Shown here piece after piece: positions 43,919 through 52,464 of a stretch of DNA of 64,000 nucleotides. A model generated the notes under the pieces. The model was not told the origin of the DNA. It saw only the letters and a program-made list of their open reading frames with translations, and did not search any database. Source of the DNA: Streptomyces sp. NBC_01445 (GTDB lineage: Bacteria > Actinomycetota > Actinomycetes > Streptomycetales > Streptomycetaceae); the NCBI RefSeq assembly GCF_035918235.1, contig NZ_CP109485.1, positions 9,951,001 through 10,015,000 on the forward strand, in the 5' to 3' direction. The translations under genes and the position numbers were made by a program. Numbering within the stretch: the first letter of the stretch is position 1; every line of letters starts with the position of its first letter.

Positions 43919-44426
43919 ACCCCGCCCCCATTTCCGGCGGGCGCGCCCGAGTTCGCCACCTCGACACGCCCGCCGGTCCTCACCCGCAGGAGCGGCGGGT
44001 TTCGACGGGGTAGTGCACGCAGCCGCAGCTGAGAGGCCGTATGCGTTCGCAGTTGGCTGCTTCGCGGCGGGGCGGCGTCGTTCGCCAGATCGGTGGACAG
44101 GACCGAAGGCCGGCGCCGTCAGGATGACGAAGAGCCGGCGTCGATCGCCGACCGCCGGGGGCGTTCTTACTGCCCACGAGGCCGGCGAGGACGAGGTGGA
44201 AGGTGTTCCCGCGCGGAGTCGGGAGCACGGGACGCAGACGGCCGCGAGTCTGTTACGGCAGCGGACGGAAAGCCGCTCGCCCAGCTCGTGGCGGTTGGCC
44301 TCATCCTTATCAGGTCGATCACTGCGGGTTCCTGACGCTGTAAGTCGGCGAGCGCGCGGCGCCGGAGTGGTCGCTAGCGTCTGCCTCGATCTGACTCGGC
44401 TCTTGAGGGCTGGTTGTGTCCGGGTT
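43919..44426. other. Gene-free stretch with one copy of a 27-bp repeat
   Basis: 508 bp with no recognisable gene; contains the left copy of the direct repeat at 44296-44322. Confidence 0.5.
44296..44322 (+). repeat. 27-bp direct repeat, left copy
   Basis: TGGCCTCATCCTTATCAGGT followed by CGATCAC, identical to 48042-48068. The reverse complement contains CTGATAA, the anticodon loop of tRNA-Ile(GAT). Confidence 0.75.
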
Positions 44427-45005
44427 CTAGGCCGAGGCTTCCTCCAGCAGCTTCTGGAAGGCCGGCGTGGCCAGCAACTCGGCGTTGGCCGGGTTGTCCA
44501 GCGCCGCCCGGAATTCGGGGGTGTCCAGCACCGCTTGGAACGCGTCGTCCACGCGCTGGTCCTTCCAGATCTGCTGAACGGTCAGATCGGGATACGAGCT
44601 GACGAAGACCCCCGCGGGCTCCTGATGGGCGACGAACCAGTCCTTCGCCCCTGGATCGCTGACGCCAGGGAACCCTTCGCTGTGCGAGAAGATCACGTCG
44701 AAGTTCGCGCCGACCACCGTTTTGCCGAAGTCGTCGATATATGTGTCCCAGGAGCCGTCGAAGACACTGGCGAACATGAACTGAGTGTCGTTGTCGAAGA
44801 TCACGTGCCGTGCGTCATGCAGTGTGCCGATCTGGCGCAGCGCCGCACGGTTCTCCACGCTGGCGATCCTGGCGAGATCCTCACGCAGGGCATCCGCATG
44901 GCCCGGCTTGATCTTGGTGAAGACGGTGAACTCGCTGCAGACCCCATCTTTCCTGCCCGGGCGCTCGGGATGTGCTGATTGGGCTGCACCTGTCGTCGCA
45001 GTCAT
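44427..45005 (-). CDS. Hypothetical protein with dimeric alpha/beta-barrel-like start
   Basis: 192 residues from an ATG preceded by AGGAGG (45005); the frame is open to 45083. EFTVFTKIKPGHADALREDL near residue 25 and QFMFASVFDGSWDTYIDDFG around 75 resemble ferredoxin-like dimeric alpha/beta-barrel repeats (as in Dyp-type peroxidase or ABM domains). The remainder is helical. No catalytic motif is clear. It stands alone, next to an IS701 element that begins about 215 bp upstream of its start codon. Confidence 0.6.
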   Translation of the reverse strand: MTATTGAAQSAHPERPGRKDGVCSEFTVFTKIKPGHADALREDLARIASVENRAALRQIGTLHDARHVIFDNDTQFMFASVFDGSWDTYIDDFGKTVVGANFDVIFSHSEGFPGVSDPGAKDWFVAHQEPAGVFVSSYPDLTVQQIWKDQRVDDAFQAVLDTPEFRAALDNPANAELLATPAFQKLLEEASA

Positions 45006-45218
45006 CGTGAGATCCTCCTGCCACGGATCGGTCCGAGGGTCGCCAAGCGCTCGGACATAAGGCGCCATCGCCCTCACCTCCAATCCTCACTCCAGACGCA
45101 CCGCCTTGCACCCCTGGCCATGGGCCGTGTGATCATCCGCCGGCGCGGATTCTCGATTACCTGTGGATAGAGAGCCTCTATGGCTGGCAGGCAGGGCACG
45201 CGGTCGGCGGAGTCTTAG

Positions 45219-46610
45219 TACTCCAGTGAGATTTCGTGTCCTGAGCTGCTGTTTGTCGTTGGTCGGGTATGGACGTGATACCTGAAGTCGATTGCTGGAA
45301 GGCCGAGTTGGAGTCGGTTTTGGCTCGGGTGGCGGGCCGGTTCGGGCGGGCGGATCTGCGGTGGCGGATGCGTGACTACGTGCGGGGACTCATGGCGCCG
45401 GTCGGGCGGAAGAACGGCTGGCAGCTGGCCGAGTGGGCCGGCCACCGTGATCCGGCGGGCCTGCAGCACCTGCTGAACGGTGCCCGCTGGGACGCCGATG
45501 CCGTTCGCGACGACGTGCGGGACTATGTCGCCGAGCGGCTCGGCCCGGGCGGGGTGCTGATCATCGATGACACCGGGTTCGTCAAGAAGGGCACCACCTC
45601 GGCCGGGGTGGGCCGGCAGTACACCGGAACCTCGGGCAAGATCGACAACTGTCAGACCGGCGTGTTCGCCGCCTACGCCACCAGCTCGGGCCGGGCCCTG
45701 GTGGACCGGGAGCTCTACCTACCGAAAGCCTGGACCTCCGACCGCGAGCGGTGCCGGGCAGCAAAAATCCCTGATGAACGCGGCTTTGCCACCAAGGGCG
45801 AGCTGGCCCGGGAGATCGTGCGCCGCTGCCTGGCCGCGGGCCTCCCGGCCGCCTGGGTGACCGCGGACGAGGCTTATGGGCAGGACTGGAACTTCCGCCG
45901 CCTGCTCGAGCAGCTCGGCCTCGGTTACGTGGTTGCGGTGCCCAAGTCCCAGCAGATCAAGTCCCTAGCCGGCTGCTGGCGCATCGACCAGCTCATCGAC
46001 GAAGCCCCCGCCGATGCCTGGCAGCGGCTGTCCTGCGGTGACGGGGCGAAGGGCCCGCGCGTCTATGACTGGGCCGCGGCGAAACTGCCCGCCAACATCA
46101 TTTTCGACCCAGATCCGCCGACCCATAATCGCTGGGTGCTGGCCCGCCGCAGCCTGTCCGACCCCACCGAGATTGCCTACTACCTTGCCCACGCACCCGT
46201 CGGCATCGAGATCGACGAACTCGCCCGGATCGCCGGTAGCCGGTGGGCAGTCGAGGAATGCTTCCAGGCCGCGAAGAACGAGTGCGGCCTGGACGAGTAC
46301 GAGGTCCGCCGCTATCCGGGCTGGTATCGGCACATCACCCTGGCCATGCTCGCGCATGCCTTCCTGACCGCCCTGGCTGCCCAAGAGGCCCACCGGGAAA
46401 CCGCAGAAACGAACCGACCAGCCTCGTCTCCCTCACCGTGGCAGAAATCCGACGGCTCCTGGACACTCTGCTGCCCCACCCCAGACCCGAACTCAACCAG
46501 CGTCAGCATGCCCTGAGATGGTCCCACTAGCGCAGACACCACCAAGCCATCGCCCAACGATGCCACTACCGGAAAAGAGCCAGCTCAGGACACCAAATCT
46601 GACTGGAGTA
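45219..46610 (+). mobile_element. IS701-family element with intact ends and 4-bp target duplication
   Basis: The left end TACTCCAGTGAGATTTCGTG (45219 on, 30 bp) is the reverse complement of 46581-46610 with two mismatches. TTAG flanks it on both sides (45215-45218 and 46611-46614), as expected for IS701 transposition. Length 1392 bp. The transposase gene has lost its proper 3' end. Confidence 0.85.
45269..46516 (+). pseudogene. IS701-family transposase, 3' frameshift
   Basis: 415 residues as read. The DDE_5-type core is complete: LIIDDTGFVKKG (first Asp), AAWVTADEAYGQDWNFRRLL (second Asp) and WAVEECFQAAKNECGLDEYE (Glu). Near 46410 the frame shifts; the normal C-terminus (TVAEIRRLLDTLLPHPRPEL, then HALRWSH) continues in another frame and meets a TAG where Trp is expected. 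The core may still be made, but the native C-terminus is lost. Confidence 0.75.
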
Positions 46611-46613
46611 TTA

Positions 46614-47463
46614 GAGATCATCTCAATTGGCGATGCCGGTAACCTGATGATGTGTTGCTGACTGAGCGTCTGGTCCCTGATGGACTGTGGGAGTTGTTCC
46701 AGCGGGTGGTGCCGGAGGCGCCGACTCGGGCGCAGGGTGGTGGTCGGCGCCGTTATGGGGACCGTGAGGTGTTGGCGGCGATTGTCTTTGTGGCCACGAC
46801 CGGTTGTACGTGGTCGCAGGTCCCGCCGGTGTTCGGGCCGTCGGGGGCCACTGCTCACCGCCGGTTCATGGAGTGGAGCCGACAACGGGTCTGGGCGAAA
46901 CTGCATCGTCTGGTTCTGGACGAGCTGGGGGCTCGAGGCGAGCTGGACTGGTCACGATGCGCAATCGACTAGGTGAACATGCGAGCCCTCAAAAAGGGGA
47001 CCTGACGGGTCCGAATCCTGTAGATCGGGGCAAGTACGGCTCGAAGATCCACTTGATCACCGAGCGGACCGGACTGCCGCTTTCCGTCGGCATCTCCGGC
47101 GCCAACCTTCATGACAGCCAGGCCCTCGAACCGCTCGTGCGCGGCATCCCACCGATCAGATCCCGGCGCGGTCCACGCCTTCGGCGCCCAGCCAAGCTTC
47201 ACGCCGACAAGGCTTACGACAACCGTCACCTGCGGCAATGGCTCCGCTTACGCCATATAACACCGCGCATCGCCCGCAAGGGAGTTGAGACGTCCCAGAA
47301 GCTGGGGCGCCACCGGTGGACCATCGAACGCACCATGGCCTGGCTCGCCGGCTGCCGACGTCTCCACCGTCGCTACGAGCGGCAGGCAATCCACTTCCTG
47401 GCCTTCACCAGCATCGCCTGCACCCTCATCTGCTACCGCAGACTCACCAATTGAGATGATCTC
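46614..47463 (+). mobile_element. IS5-family element with perfect ends and TTA duplication
   Basis: Ends GAGATCATCTCAATTGG (46614 on) and its inverse (to 47463) match over about 20 bp with one difference; TTA flanks both sides (46611-46613 and 47464-47466). Length 850 bp. IS701 has inserted precisely at its left end. Confidence 0.82.
46652..47454 (+). pseudogene. IS5-family transposase with stop and frameshift
   Basis: The first part, LLTERLVPDGLWELFQRVVP to ELDWSRCAID, ends at TAG 46970-46972. After VNMRALKKG a single missing G (AAAAAGGGGACC) shifts frame; the second part (NPVDRGKYGSKIHLITERTG, KLHADKAYDNRHLRQWLR, RHRWTIERTMAWLAGCRRL) completes the enzyme. Some IS5 elements use a programmed frameshift, but the extra stop codon argues for inactivation. 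Confidence 0.78.
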
Positions 47464-47671
47464 TTAAATGACCCAGTCAAGCGTCGCTGCCCAGGTTCCG
47501 GGGCGTTGGCATCCGGAGGGCACGGGTTGCCGCTGGCCACCACTTTGGGAGCGAGGTGGAGCGAGGCGGGCCGCGACCTGCGACAACCCGACATCTGCTT
47601 CCCCTGCCAACCACTGGAGTTCCCCGTGGTTCCCTGCTCGATCTGGCACGTTTGTGGCACGCCCGCAGCGC

Positions 47672-47995
47672 TCAGACTGTTTCGCGATCCAGCAAGACAA
47701 GCCCGTCTACGTTACTCAGGCGGTCACGCATTTCGTCGTTCGGCGTCTCGGTGATGGTGAACAACAGCGTCCCAACCATGGGGTGTTCCGGAGCGTAGAG
47801 ATCGACCGAGTGGTCATCACCAGGGATGGTGTTGGGCTGAATCTCGATCCTGCCGCAACTGGCCTGGGCAACGTGGTAGGCGCCTCGGTAGTCACTCTCG
47901 CGCTCAACGAACTGCACTCCGAGGGACGTGCTGATGAGGCGAATCAACGCAGTCGGGGTGTGAGCGTTCGTGCCGTAGGCGTCGTAGTCAAGCAT
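47672..47995 (-). CDS. Conserved hypothetical protein, 107 residues
   Basis: MLDYDAYGTNAHTPTALIRL at the start, then VERESDYRGAYHVAQASCGR and a strand-rich end with MRDRLSNVDGLVLLDRE. The composition is clearly protein-like and acidic. It is probably a small cytosolic alpha/beta protein. The family is not recognised. It lies between the IS5 element and the right copy of the 27-bp repeat, so it may be cargo. Confidence 0.6.
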   Translation of the reverse strand: MLDYDAYGTNAHTPTALIRLISTSLGVQFVERESDYRGAYHVAQASCGRIEIQPNTIPGDDHSVDLYAPEHPMVGTLLFTITETPNDEMRDRLSNVDGLVLLDRETV

Positions 47996-48041
47996 CGCGC
48001 CGACCCTAGCCTGTGGGCGCCGGCCCCAGGACTTGAACCTG

Positions 48042-48068
48042 TGGCCTCATCCTTATCAGGTCGATCAC
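48042..48068 (+). repeat. 27-bp direct repeat, right copy, beside a tRNA-like T-arm
   Basis: Identical to 44296-44322. On the minus strand the repeat is followed by ACAGG TTCAAGT CCTGG, a T-arm like that of tRNA-Ile. The left copy lacks this arm. No full tRNA can be folded here. Confidence 0.7.
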
Positions 48069-48216
48069 GGGGCCCTGAACCGGTATCGGCAATCCGCCCG
48101 GGTAGCAACGCCTGGCCGAGATGGCCGTCAATGTGGCTGGCCGCACTGCGCCTGCGCGCGGCAGAGATTTGAACGGCTGCGTTGATCCTAGGTCGGCGGC
48201 GACTTGACGGATGGAC

Positions 48217-49044
48217 TCAGCAGGCGCCGACGCGAACGGCGGTCGCGGCCAGGGTGGTGTAGTACATCGTGAAGCGTCCCCCCAGGGAGTCGATGGCGCC
48301 CCCGACGGCATCCAGTACCTCGGCCAGTTGATCGGGACGGAGTTGGGTGAGACCGCCGGTGGTGGGTAGCGGATCCAGCCATTGGTCGCGCGTGTAGGAC
48401 TGCTCCCAGTCGAATCGCCACTGTTCGGGATCATTGAACTGTTCGGTCTCCCGGATCTTGTCGGCGAACTTCGCGTATGCCGCCTGGTAGAGGTCGAGCG
48501 GACGTCGGGCCGGTTGGCCGTTGAGCGGGGAGTCGGGCGCCGCCCGCCGGAAGGCAGCGGCGAACGGTTCGGCCACCGCGGCTGGCGGCTCGTACACGTG
48601 CCCGAAGATCGCCAGCCGTCCCCCTGGACGCAGCACACGTGCCGCCTTCACGGCGCCGGCGACCGGATCGACCCAATGCCACGACTGGGCGGCGATGACC
48701 GCGTCGAACGTCCGGCCGGCTGGCTGCCAGGCTTCGAAGGTCGCCACTTCGACCTCCAGGCCGCGGGCTCGCGCGACGTCGGCCATCCGCCCATCGGGCT
48801 CGACGCCGAGCACGGCGGAGCCGGCCGCCTGGAACTGGCGGGCTGCGATGCCGGTGCCGCAGCCGATGTCGAGCACGTCGGGCCCAGGGCTCCCGGCAAC
48901 GATCCGCGTCACCAATGCATCTGGGTAGCCGGGCCGGGCCTGGTCATAGCGTTGCGCGTCCATGCCGAACGACTCGGCCATCCGCCGGGCCTTATGCGAC
49001 TCCGCTGGGGGCGGTTCCGATTGCTCTGGCGGTAGAGTGGGCAT
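48217..49044 (-). CDS. SAM-dependent methyltransferase (class I)
   Basis: 275 residues. MAESFGMDAQRYDQARPGYP precedes the SAM motif I VLDIGCGTGIAARQFQ (about residue 57), with motif II EVATFEAW and the post-motif VIAAQSWHWVD; GGRLAIFGHV follows. The 48981 ATG (residue 22) is an alternative start and would leave an operator upstream of the coding region. The fold matches ubiquinone/menaquinone-type C- or O-methyltransferases acting on small molecules. It is divergent from a tetR gene 73 bp away, its likely repressor. Confidence 0.88.
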   Translation of the reverse strand: MPTLPPEQSEPPPAESHKARRMAESFGMDAQRYDQARPGYPDALVTRIVAGSPGPDVLDIGCGTGIAARQFQAAGSAVLGVEPDGRMADVARARGLEVEVATFEAWQPAGRTFDAVIAAQSWHWVDPVAGAVKAARVLRPGGRLAIFGHVYEPPAAVAEPFAAAFRRAAPDSPLNGQPARRPLDLYQAAYAKFADKIRETEQFNDPEQWRFDWEQSYTRDQWLDPLPTTGGLTQLRPDQLAEVLDAVGGAIDSLGGRFTMYYTTLAATAVRVGAC

Positions 49045-49072
49045 GCGCCCACCTTAGTGGGCGCATGCCCAC
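49037..49072. promoter_or_regulatory. Two GTGGGC-N4-GCCCAC operators
   Basis: GTGGGCATGCGCCCAC (49037-49052) and GTGGGCGCATGCCCAC (49057-49072) each have perfect arms and together form one larger perfect inverted repeat with CTTA in the middle. The first contains the annotated methyltransferase start codon. Confidence 0.75.
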
Positions 49073-49116
49073 TCGACAACGGGTGCTAGCGAGCTGATGC
49101 ACGAGAGGATCTGCGA

Positions 49117-49719
49117 GTGCCGACTGGGGTGCACCTTCGCGACGCGCGGCAGCAACTGTTCGACGCTGCCGAACGCGTGCTTCTGCGGGACGGGCCGAAC
49201 GGGCTGACCAGCCGGGCCGTCACTGACGAGGCGGGATGCGCCAAAGGCGTCCTGCACCGGCACTTCTCCGACTTCGACGCCTTCCTCGCCGACCTCGTAC
49301 TCGACCGTGCCGCGCAGCTCGAGACGCAGGCGAGTGCACTGCGCGAGTCCGCAGGCACCGGCACAGTCGCCGACAACCTCACCAGCGCGCTGACCAGTCT
49401 GTTCGGACCGATTCCGGTGGCAGTCATCCCGCTCATCACCTTCCGGGACGAGCTGCGCGCACGGCTGCGGCAAGCAATGCCCGGAGGCGGCATCGCGATA
49501 CTCGCCCAGGCCACGACAGCGTTTTCCGCATATCTGGCCGACGAGCGTGAACTGGGCCGCATCGCGGCCGACACCGACATCGACTCACTCACTCTCTCCC
49601 TGGTCGGTGGCGGGCATCTCCTGTTCACAGACCGCGACCCCGGCCCGCCGACCACGGCAGTCGTCAACAAACTCGTGACAGCGGTCATCGCCGACGCCGT
49701 GCAACGACGACCGAATTAA
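49117..49719 (+). CDS. TetR-family regulator
   Basis: 200 residues from a GTG. The DNA-binding domain is residues 8-55 (ARQQLFDAAERVLLRDGPNG, LTSRAVTDEAGCAKGVLHRHF). The ligand domain contains ALTSLFGPIPVAVIPLITF. Divergent from the methyltransferase gene, with two palindromes in the shared 73-bp gap. It is likely to repress itself and the methyltransferase and to respond to a substrate or antibiotic. Confidence 0.88.
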   Translation: MPTGVHLRDARQQLFDAAERVLLRDGPNGLTSRAVTDEAGCAKGVLHRHFSDFDAFLADLVLDRAAQLETQASALRESAGTGTVADNLTSALTSLFGPIPVAVIPLITFRDELRARLRQAMPGGGIAILAQATTAFSAYLADERELGRIAADTDIDSLTLSLVGGGHLLFTDRDPGPPTTAVVNKLVTAVIADAVQRRPN

Positions 49720-49723
49720 GGGC

Positions 49724-50000
49724 CACTTGGCGATCTCGGCGGGCGGGAAGCACGGATCGCACGAGGCCAGCTCGCCAGGTCCATAGACCGTCCGGGACGC
49801 CGGATCGACGGGCCGGACGCAGTTCCCTGACGCGCTCTTTCAGCACGGTCAGGCCACGGCCCCAGCCGATTCGTTCGGCGATCACCGTCGCCGGCATCTG
49901 CGGCCACTGCTCGAGCAGTTCGCGGATCTGCGGCTCGACGACATCGATGATCGAGCCCTTGCTGCCCGCTGATACTGATCCGTCGGCTTCTCCGGGCCGA
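49724..50000 (-). pseudogene. IS21-type IstA transposase fragment
   Basis: IIDVVEPQIRELLEQWPQMP, ATVIAERIGWGRGLTVLKER and VRELRP are the helix-turn-helix N-terminal region of an IS21 IstA protein. The frame then shifts; PASRTVYGPGELASCDPCFP follows in another frame and homology stops near 49724. The rve domain and istB are absent. Confidence 0.65.
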
Positions 50001-50180
50001 GGAGATGCGGTGAGAGTCATTGCGAGGAAGTTGAGCATCTCGAGGAACGCCGTTCGCAGAGCCATTGCGGACGATGCTCCACCGAGAGCCAGGCTGCTGG
50101 AGGGGCAACTGTCCAGCGTCCGATACCGGTCCACTTTTCAGCCGTGGCAGACAGGCCGCCGCTGTTCGCGTCTGTTGGTG

Positions 50181-50618
50181 TCAGCTGCTGACGTCAGGAA
50201 CCGGGGCGCTCGACGAGTTCGGGCTACTTGCACGCCGGATCATCACCACAACGTGCACCGCCTGCTCCGGGTAGGCCCATAGCCGTACAGGCACTCCAGC
50301 CCCTTCACACTCGATCACCAGTGCTCTGGTCGGGACCCACAACATTTCGCGGAAGGTCGCTCGGCGCGCGCGGATGTAGCGCAGATCTTTCGGGAGTTCA
50401 CGCAGCCGCGTCCTCGACCAGCGAGGCTTCCACTGGAACCTGCCGCCGGCGCGCACGTGACCAAGGCTGTATCGGCGCCCATCGTCAGGCAGGTTGGCCC
50501 CGACCTGGAAGTAGACTGCTTGCCCTGCTTCGGTCTGAGTGATTGTTCGCCGAGCTCGCCGCGCCAGGAGAAGCCTCCCGATCACCCCGCCGAGGAAGGC
50601 ACAGAGCGCCGTAATCAT
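50181..50618 (-). CDS. Membrane-anchored hypothetical protein (DUF2550-like)
   Basis: 145 residues from ATG 50618 (a TTG at 50642 is also in frame). A single N-terminal helix (ITALCAFLGGVIGRLLLARR) is followed by a basic cytosolic domain with GRFQWKPRWSRTRLRELPKD and ALVIECEGAGVPVRLW. The layout recalls DUF2550 proteins, but the match is weak. No enzyme motif is seen. A CRISPR-like repeat lies upstream of it. Confidence 0.5.
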   Translation of the reverse strand: MITALCAFLGGVIGRLLLARRARRTITQTEAGQAVYFQVGANLPDDGRRYSLGHVRAGGRFQWKPRWSRTRLRELPKDLRYIRARRATFREMLWVPTRALVIECEGAGVPVRLWAYPEQAVHVVVMIRRASSPNSSSAPVPDVSS

Positions 50619-50684
50619 GAGCGAAGTAGAACAGGCGGCCAACTCATCGCCAAGAGTTTTCCATGCATTCGGTCACGTACGCGG

Positions 50685-50713
50685 GACATCCCCGCAGGTG
50701 CGGGGAGCACGAC
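50685..50713. CRISPR. Single orphan CRISPR-like repeat (type I-E style)
   Basis: ACATCCCCGCAGGTGCGGGG followed by AGCAC has the seven-base stem, four-base loop and GAGCAC/GAACAC tail of actinobacterial type I-E repeats. No second copy is found 55-65 bp either side and no cas gene is in the window, so it is not an array. Confidence 0.4.
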
Positions 50714-50739
50714 AGGGCCAGAACAAGTGCAAACTCCAT

Positions 50740-51010
50740 GACGCACCGGACGACGTCCACTTCCCCGGCACCCTCGGCGCCGAGGCCCTCGACGTCGTGT
50801 TGGACAACGCGCGCGTCCACGGGCGCGGCACTATCCGCCTGGCCGTGCGCTATCTCGACGACGCGCTCGCCTTCGACGCCAGTGACGAGGGCACCGTGCA
50901 CGACGGGGCCCCACTGTTCGACCGCGGTCACAGCGGCGAAGTCACAGGAGCGGGCATCGGCCTCGCCCTCACCCGCGAACTGGCCATCTCCCTCATTCGG
51001 GGCGGGGGTA
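50740..51010 (+). pseudogene. Sensor histidine kinase C-terminal fragment
   Basis: About 90 codons without a start: EALDVVLDNARVHGRGTIRL (N box), then LAFDASDEGTVHDG and GEVTGAGIGLALTRELAISL (G2 box) are the HATPase end of a two-component kinase. The sensor and HisKA parts are missing and the end is cut near 51010. It is a relic. Confidence 0.65.
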
Positions 51011-51019
51011 ATCGGTTAC

Positions 51020-51385
51020 TCAGGCTGGATATGAGTTGTAGCAGTCCAGGGCCGGGTGGTACAGCACTTGCCAGGTGCGGTCCTCGATGATGCCGCTCGC
51101 CGGGAGACCGTGGCAGCCCTGGATCCACTCGATCTTCTTCAGCATGACCGAGTCAAAGACCCCGTCGAGGGTGAGCTTGGGCGGCTCGCCTCCCCACGCG
51201 TTGCTCAAGCATTGCGCCTGCTTTACCCCCACACCGCTGTCCCCGAACATAACTGTGGGCCGAGACGCCGACGAGAGGTAGGAACACTGATGCGGGACGG
51301 CAGCGGCGACAGGTGGCACTGCCAGGCCTAGTGCTGCGGCTGTACACAGCGCCGCACCCAAAGTGGCCAGTCTGTGCTGTCTCAT
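51020..51385 (-). CDS. Secreted peptidoglycan-binding domain protein
   Basis: 121 residues. A Sec signal peptide (LATLGAALCTAAALGLAVPPVAAA) is followed by a PG_binding_1-type repeat: GVGVKQAQCLSNAWGGEPPK, LTLDGVFDSVMLKKIEWIQG, GIIEDRTWQVLYHPALDC. Four cysteines may form two disulfides outside the cell. It likely binds the cell wall. It is alone; the neighbouring genes are decayed. Confidence 0.8.
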   Translation of the reverse strand: MRQHRLATLGAALCTAAALGLAVPPVAAAVPHQCSYLSSASRPTVMFGDSGVGVKQAQCLSNAWGGEPPKLTLDGVFDSVMLKKIEWIQGCHGLPASGIIEDRTWQVLYHPALDCYNSYPA

Positions 51386-51699
51386 GCCGCTCCTTCCGGT
51401 CCGGCCGCTTGCTGGAGCGGCTCGGCGTCTGGGGGTGATGGATGGGACCCATTGTCCCCACAGTCAACAACGCCTGCGAGTTGCGACCGTTACGGGCGTG
51501 GCACCGGCGTAATGAGGCGGCTGGACGGTCCACTAGCTCGCGTACGTGGTGCGCCAGCTGCACAGCTGACGACCGGCCCATGTGGGGTCGCAGGGCAGCG
51601 GTGTGCATGGAACTCGGCGGTCTGATGTTGCCCGAGCGAGAGGTACGCGGAAAGTGCGAGGGAATCTCGCTCGGCCTGGTCGTAGAAGGCGACCATGCA
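51386..51699. other. Spacer with possible coding relic
   Basis: A minus-strand frame at 51702-51600 reads MVAFYDQAERDSLALSAYLS, protein-like, and may continue the pseudogene upstream at 51.7-52.1 kb. Nothing else is recognised. Confidence 0.35.
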
Positions 51700-52093
51700 C
51701 ACGGGACGGTGGGCGTCGGGGTCCTCGCGGTCTGGCGGGCTAGCTCAGCGACTCGGGCGTGTACCTCAGTCAGGTCGCGGGCGGCGGTGGCATGGTCGCG
51801 GGCATCGCGTGCGGACTCGGTGCCGACGGTCTTGGTGACTTGCTCGAGGGCGCCATCGAGGGCCCCGTCGGTGAGCTGCTTGCGCCGCCGCACGGCAGCA
51901 TCTGCTCGGCGGGTCTCGGTGGCTGCGGCGACGCGAGCGCCGCCGGCGAACATGAGTCCCTCGGCGTTGGCGATCTTGCTCACTGCGGCGGCGCTGCGCC
52001 AAATGGTCCTCGCGATGTGGTTACGCGACTTGCCTCGGCGTGCAGGCGGCGCACTGCGTCGCGGTGATGGGCGGCGGTGATCGGCTCGGCCAT
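51700..52093 (-). pseudogene. Frameshifted helical hypothetical gene
   Basis: From ATG 52093, MAEPITAAHHRDAVRRLHAE starts in one frame; near 52020 it shifts to a frame reading ARTIWRSAAAVSKIANAEGL, MFAGGARVAAATETRRADAA and TESARDARDHATAARDLTEV. The protein would be a long alanine-rich helix or coiled coil. Unknown family, found near mobile elements in this window. Confidence 0.5.
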
Positions 52094-52193
52094 GCGCTCA
52101 CCTTCCGGCAGACATGCGTCTGCCCCGCGACGGGGCGAAGTGGCGGGGCAGACGAGTGAGGGGGCCGACGTTTCCGGGCACGCCGGAGGCTCC

Positions 52194-52432
52194 CGCATCT
52201 GCGCCCAATGTGGCCACATCGACAAGGCGAACCGGGCCAGTCAGGCCCGCTTCGTATGCCGGTCCTGCAGATTCGTTGCACACGCGGACTGGAACGGCTC
52301 CCGCAACATCCGCCACCGTGCGGAAGAGTTGTGGCGAAGCGGGGCGCAGTCATCCGCCCCAGACCCGCCTCCGGACACCGGGCGTGGGACAGGACGCAAA
52401 CGCAGCACCACAGCCAGTGGCGCCCGTTGTGC
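52194..52432 (+). pseudogene. tnpB: tnpB 3' remnant
   Basis: ICAQCGHIDKANRASQARFV followed by CRSCRFVAHADWNGSRNI is the zinc finger and the third RuvC motif of a TnpB protein. The rest of the gene is missing upstream. It leads directly into a TnpB-type right end at 52433-52464. Confidence 0.8.
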
Positions 52433-52464
52433 AAGCCCAGGACTTCTAGTCCCGGGTGGGTGAC
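52433..52464 (+). ncRNA. TnpB-type right end / guide scaffold hairpin
   Basis: CCCAGGACT (52436-52444) pairs with AGTCCCGGG (52448-52456) with one mismatch, then GTGGGTGAC ends the element. The layout equals the right end at 32775-32807. The adjoining guide-equivalent sequence begins ATGAGGGCCATGGCG. Confidence 0.5.

Noticed and set aside
46952..47010. Programmed frameshift in the IS5 transposase (AAAAAGGGG)
   Set aside because: An additional in-frame TAG just before the run makes simple decay more likely.
48018..48090. Complete tRNA-Ile gene at the right copy of the 27-bp repeat
   Set aside because: Only the anticodon loop and T-arm are present; no acceptor or anticodon stem can be formed with the 5' sequence.
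50640..50780. A CRISPR array
   Set aside because: Only one repeat-like unit; no second copy at a sensible spacing and no cas genes.
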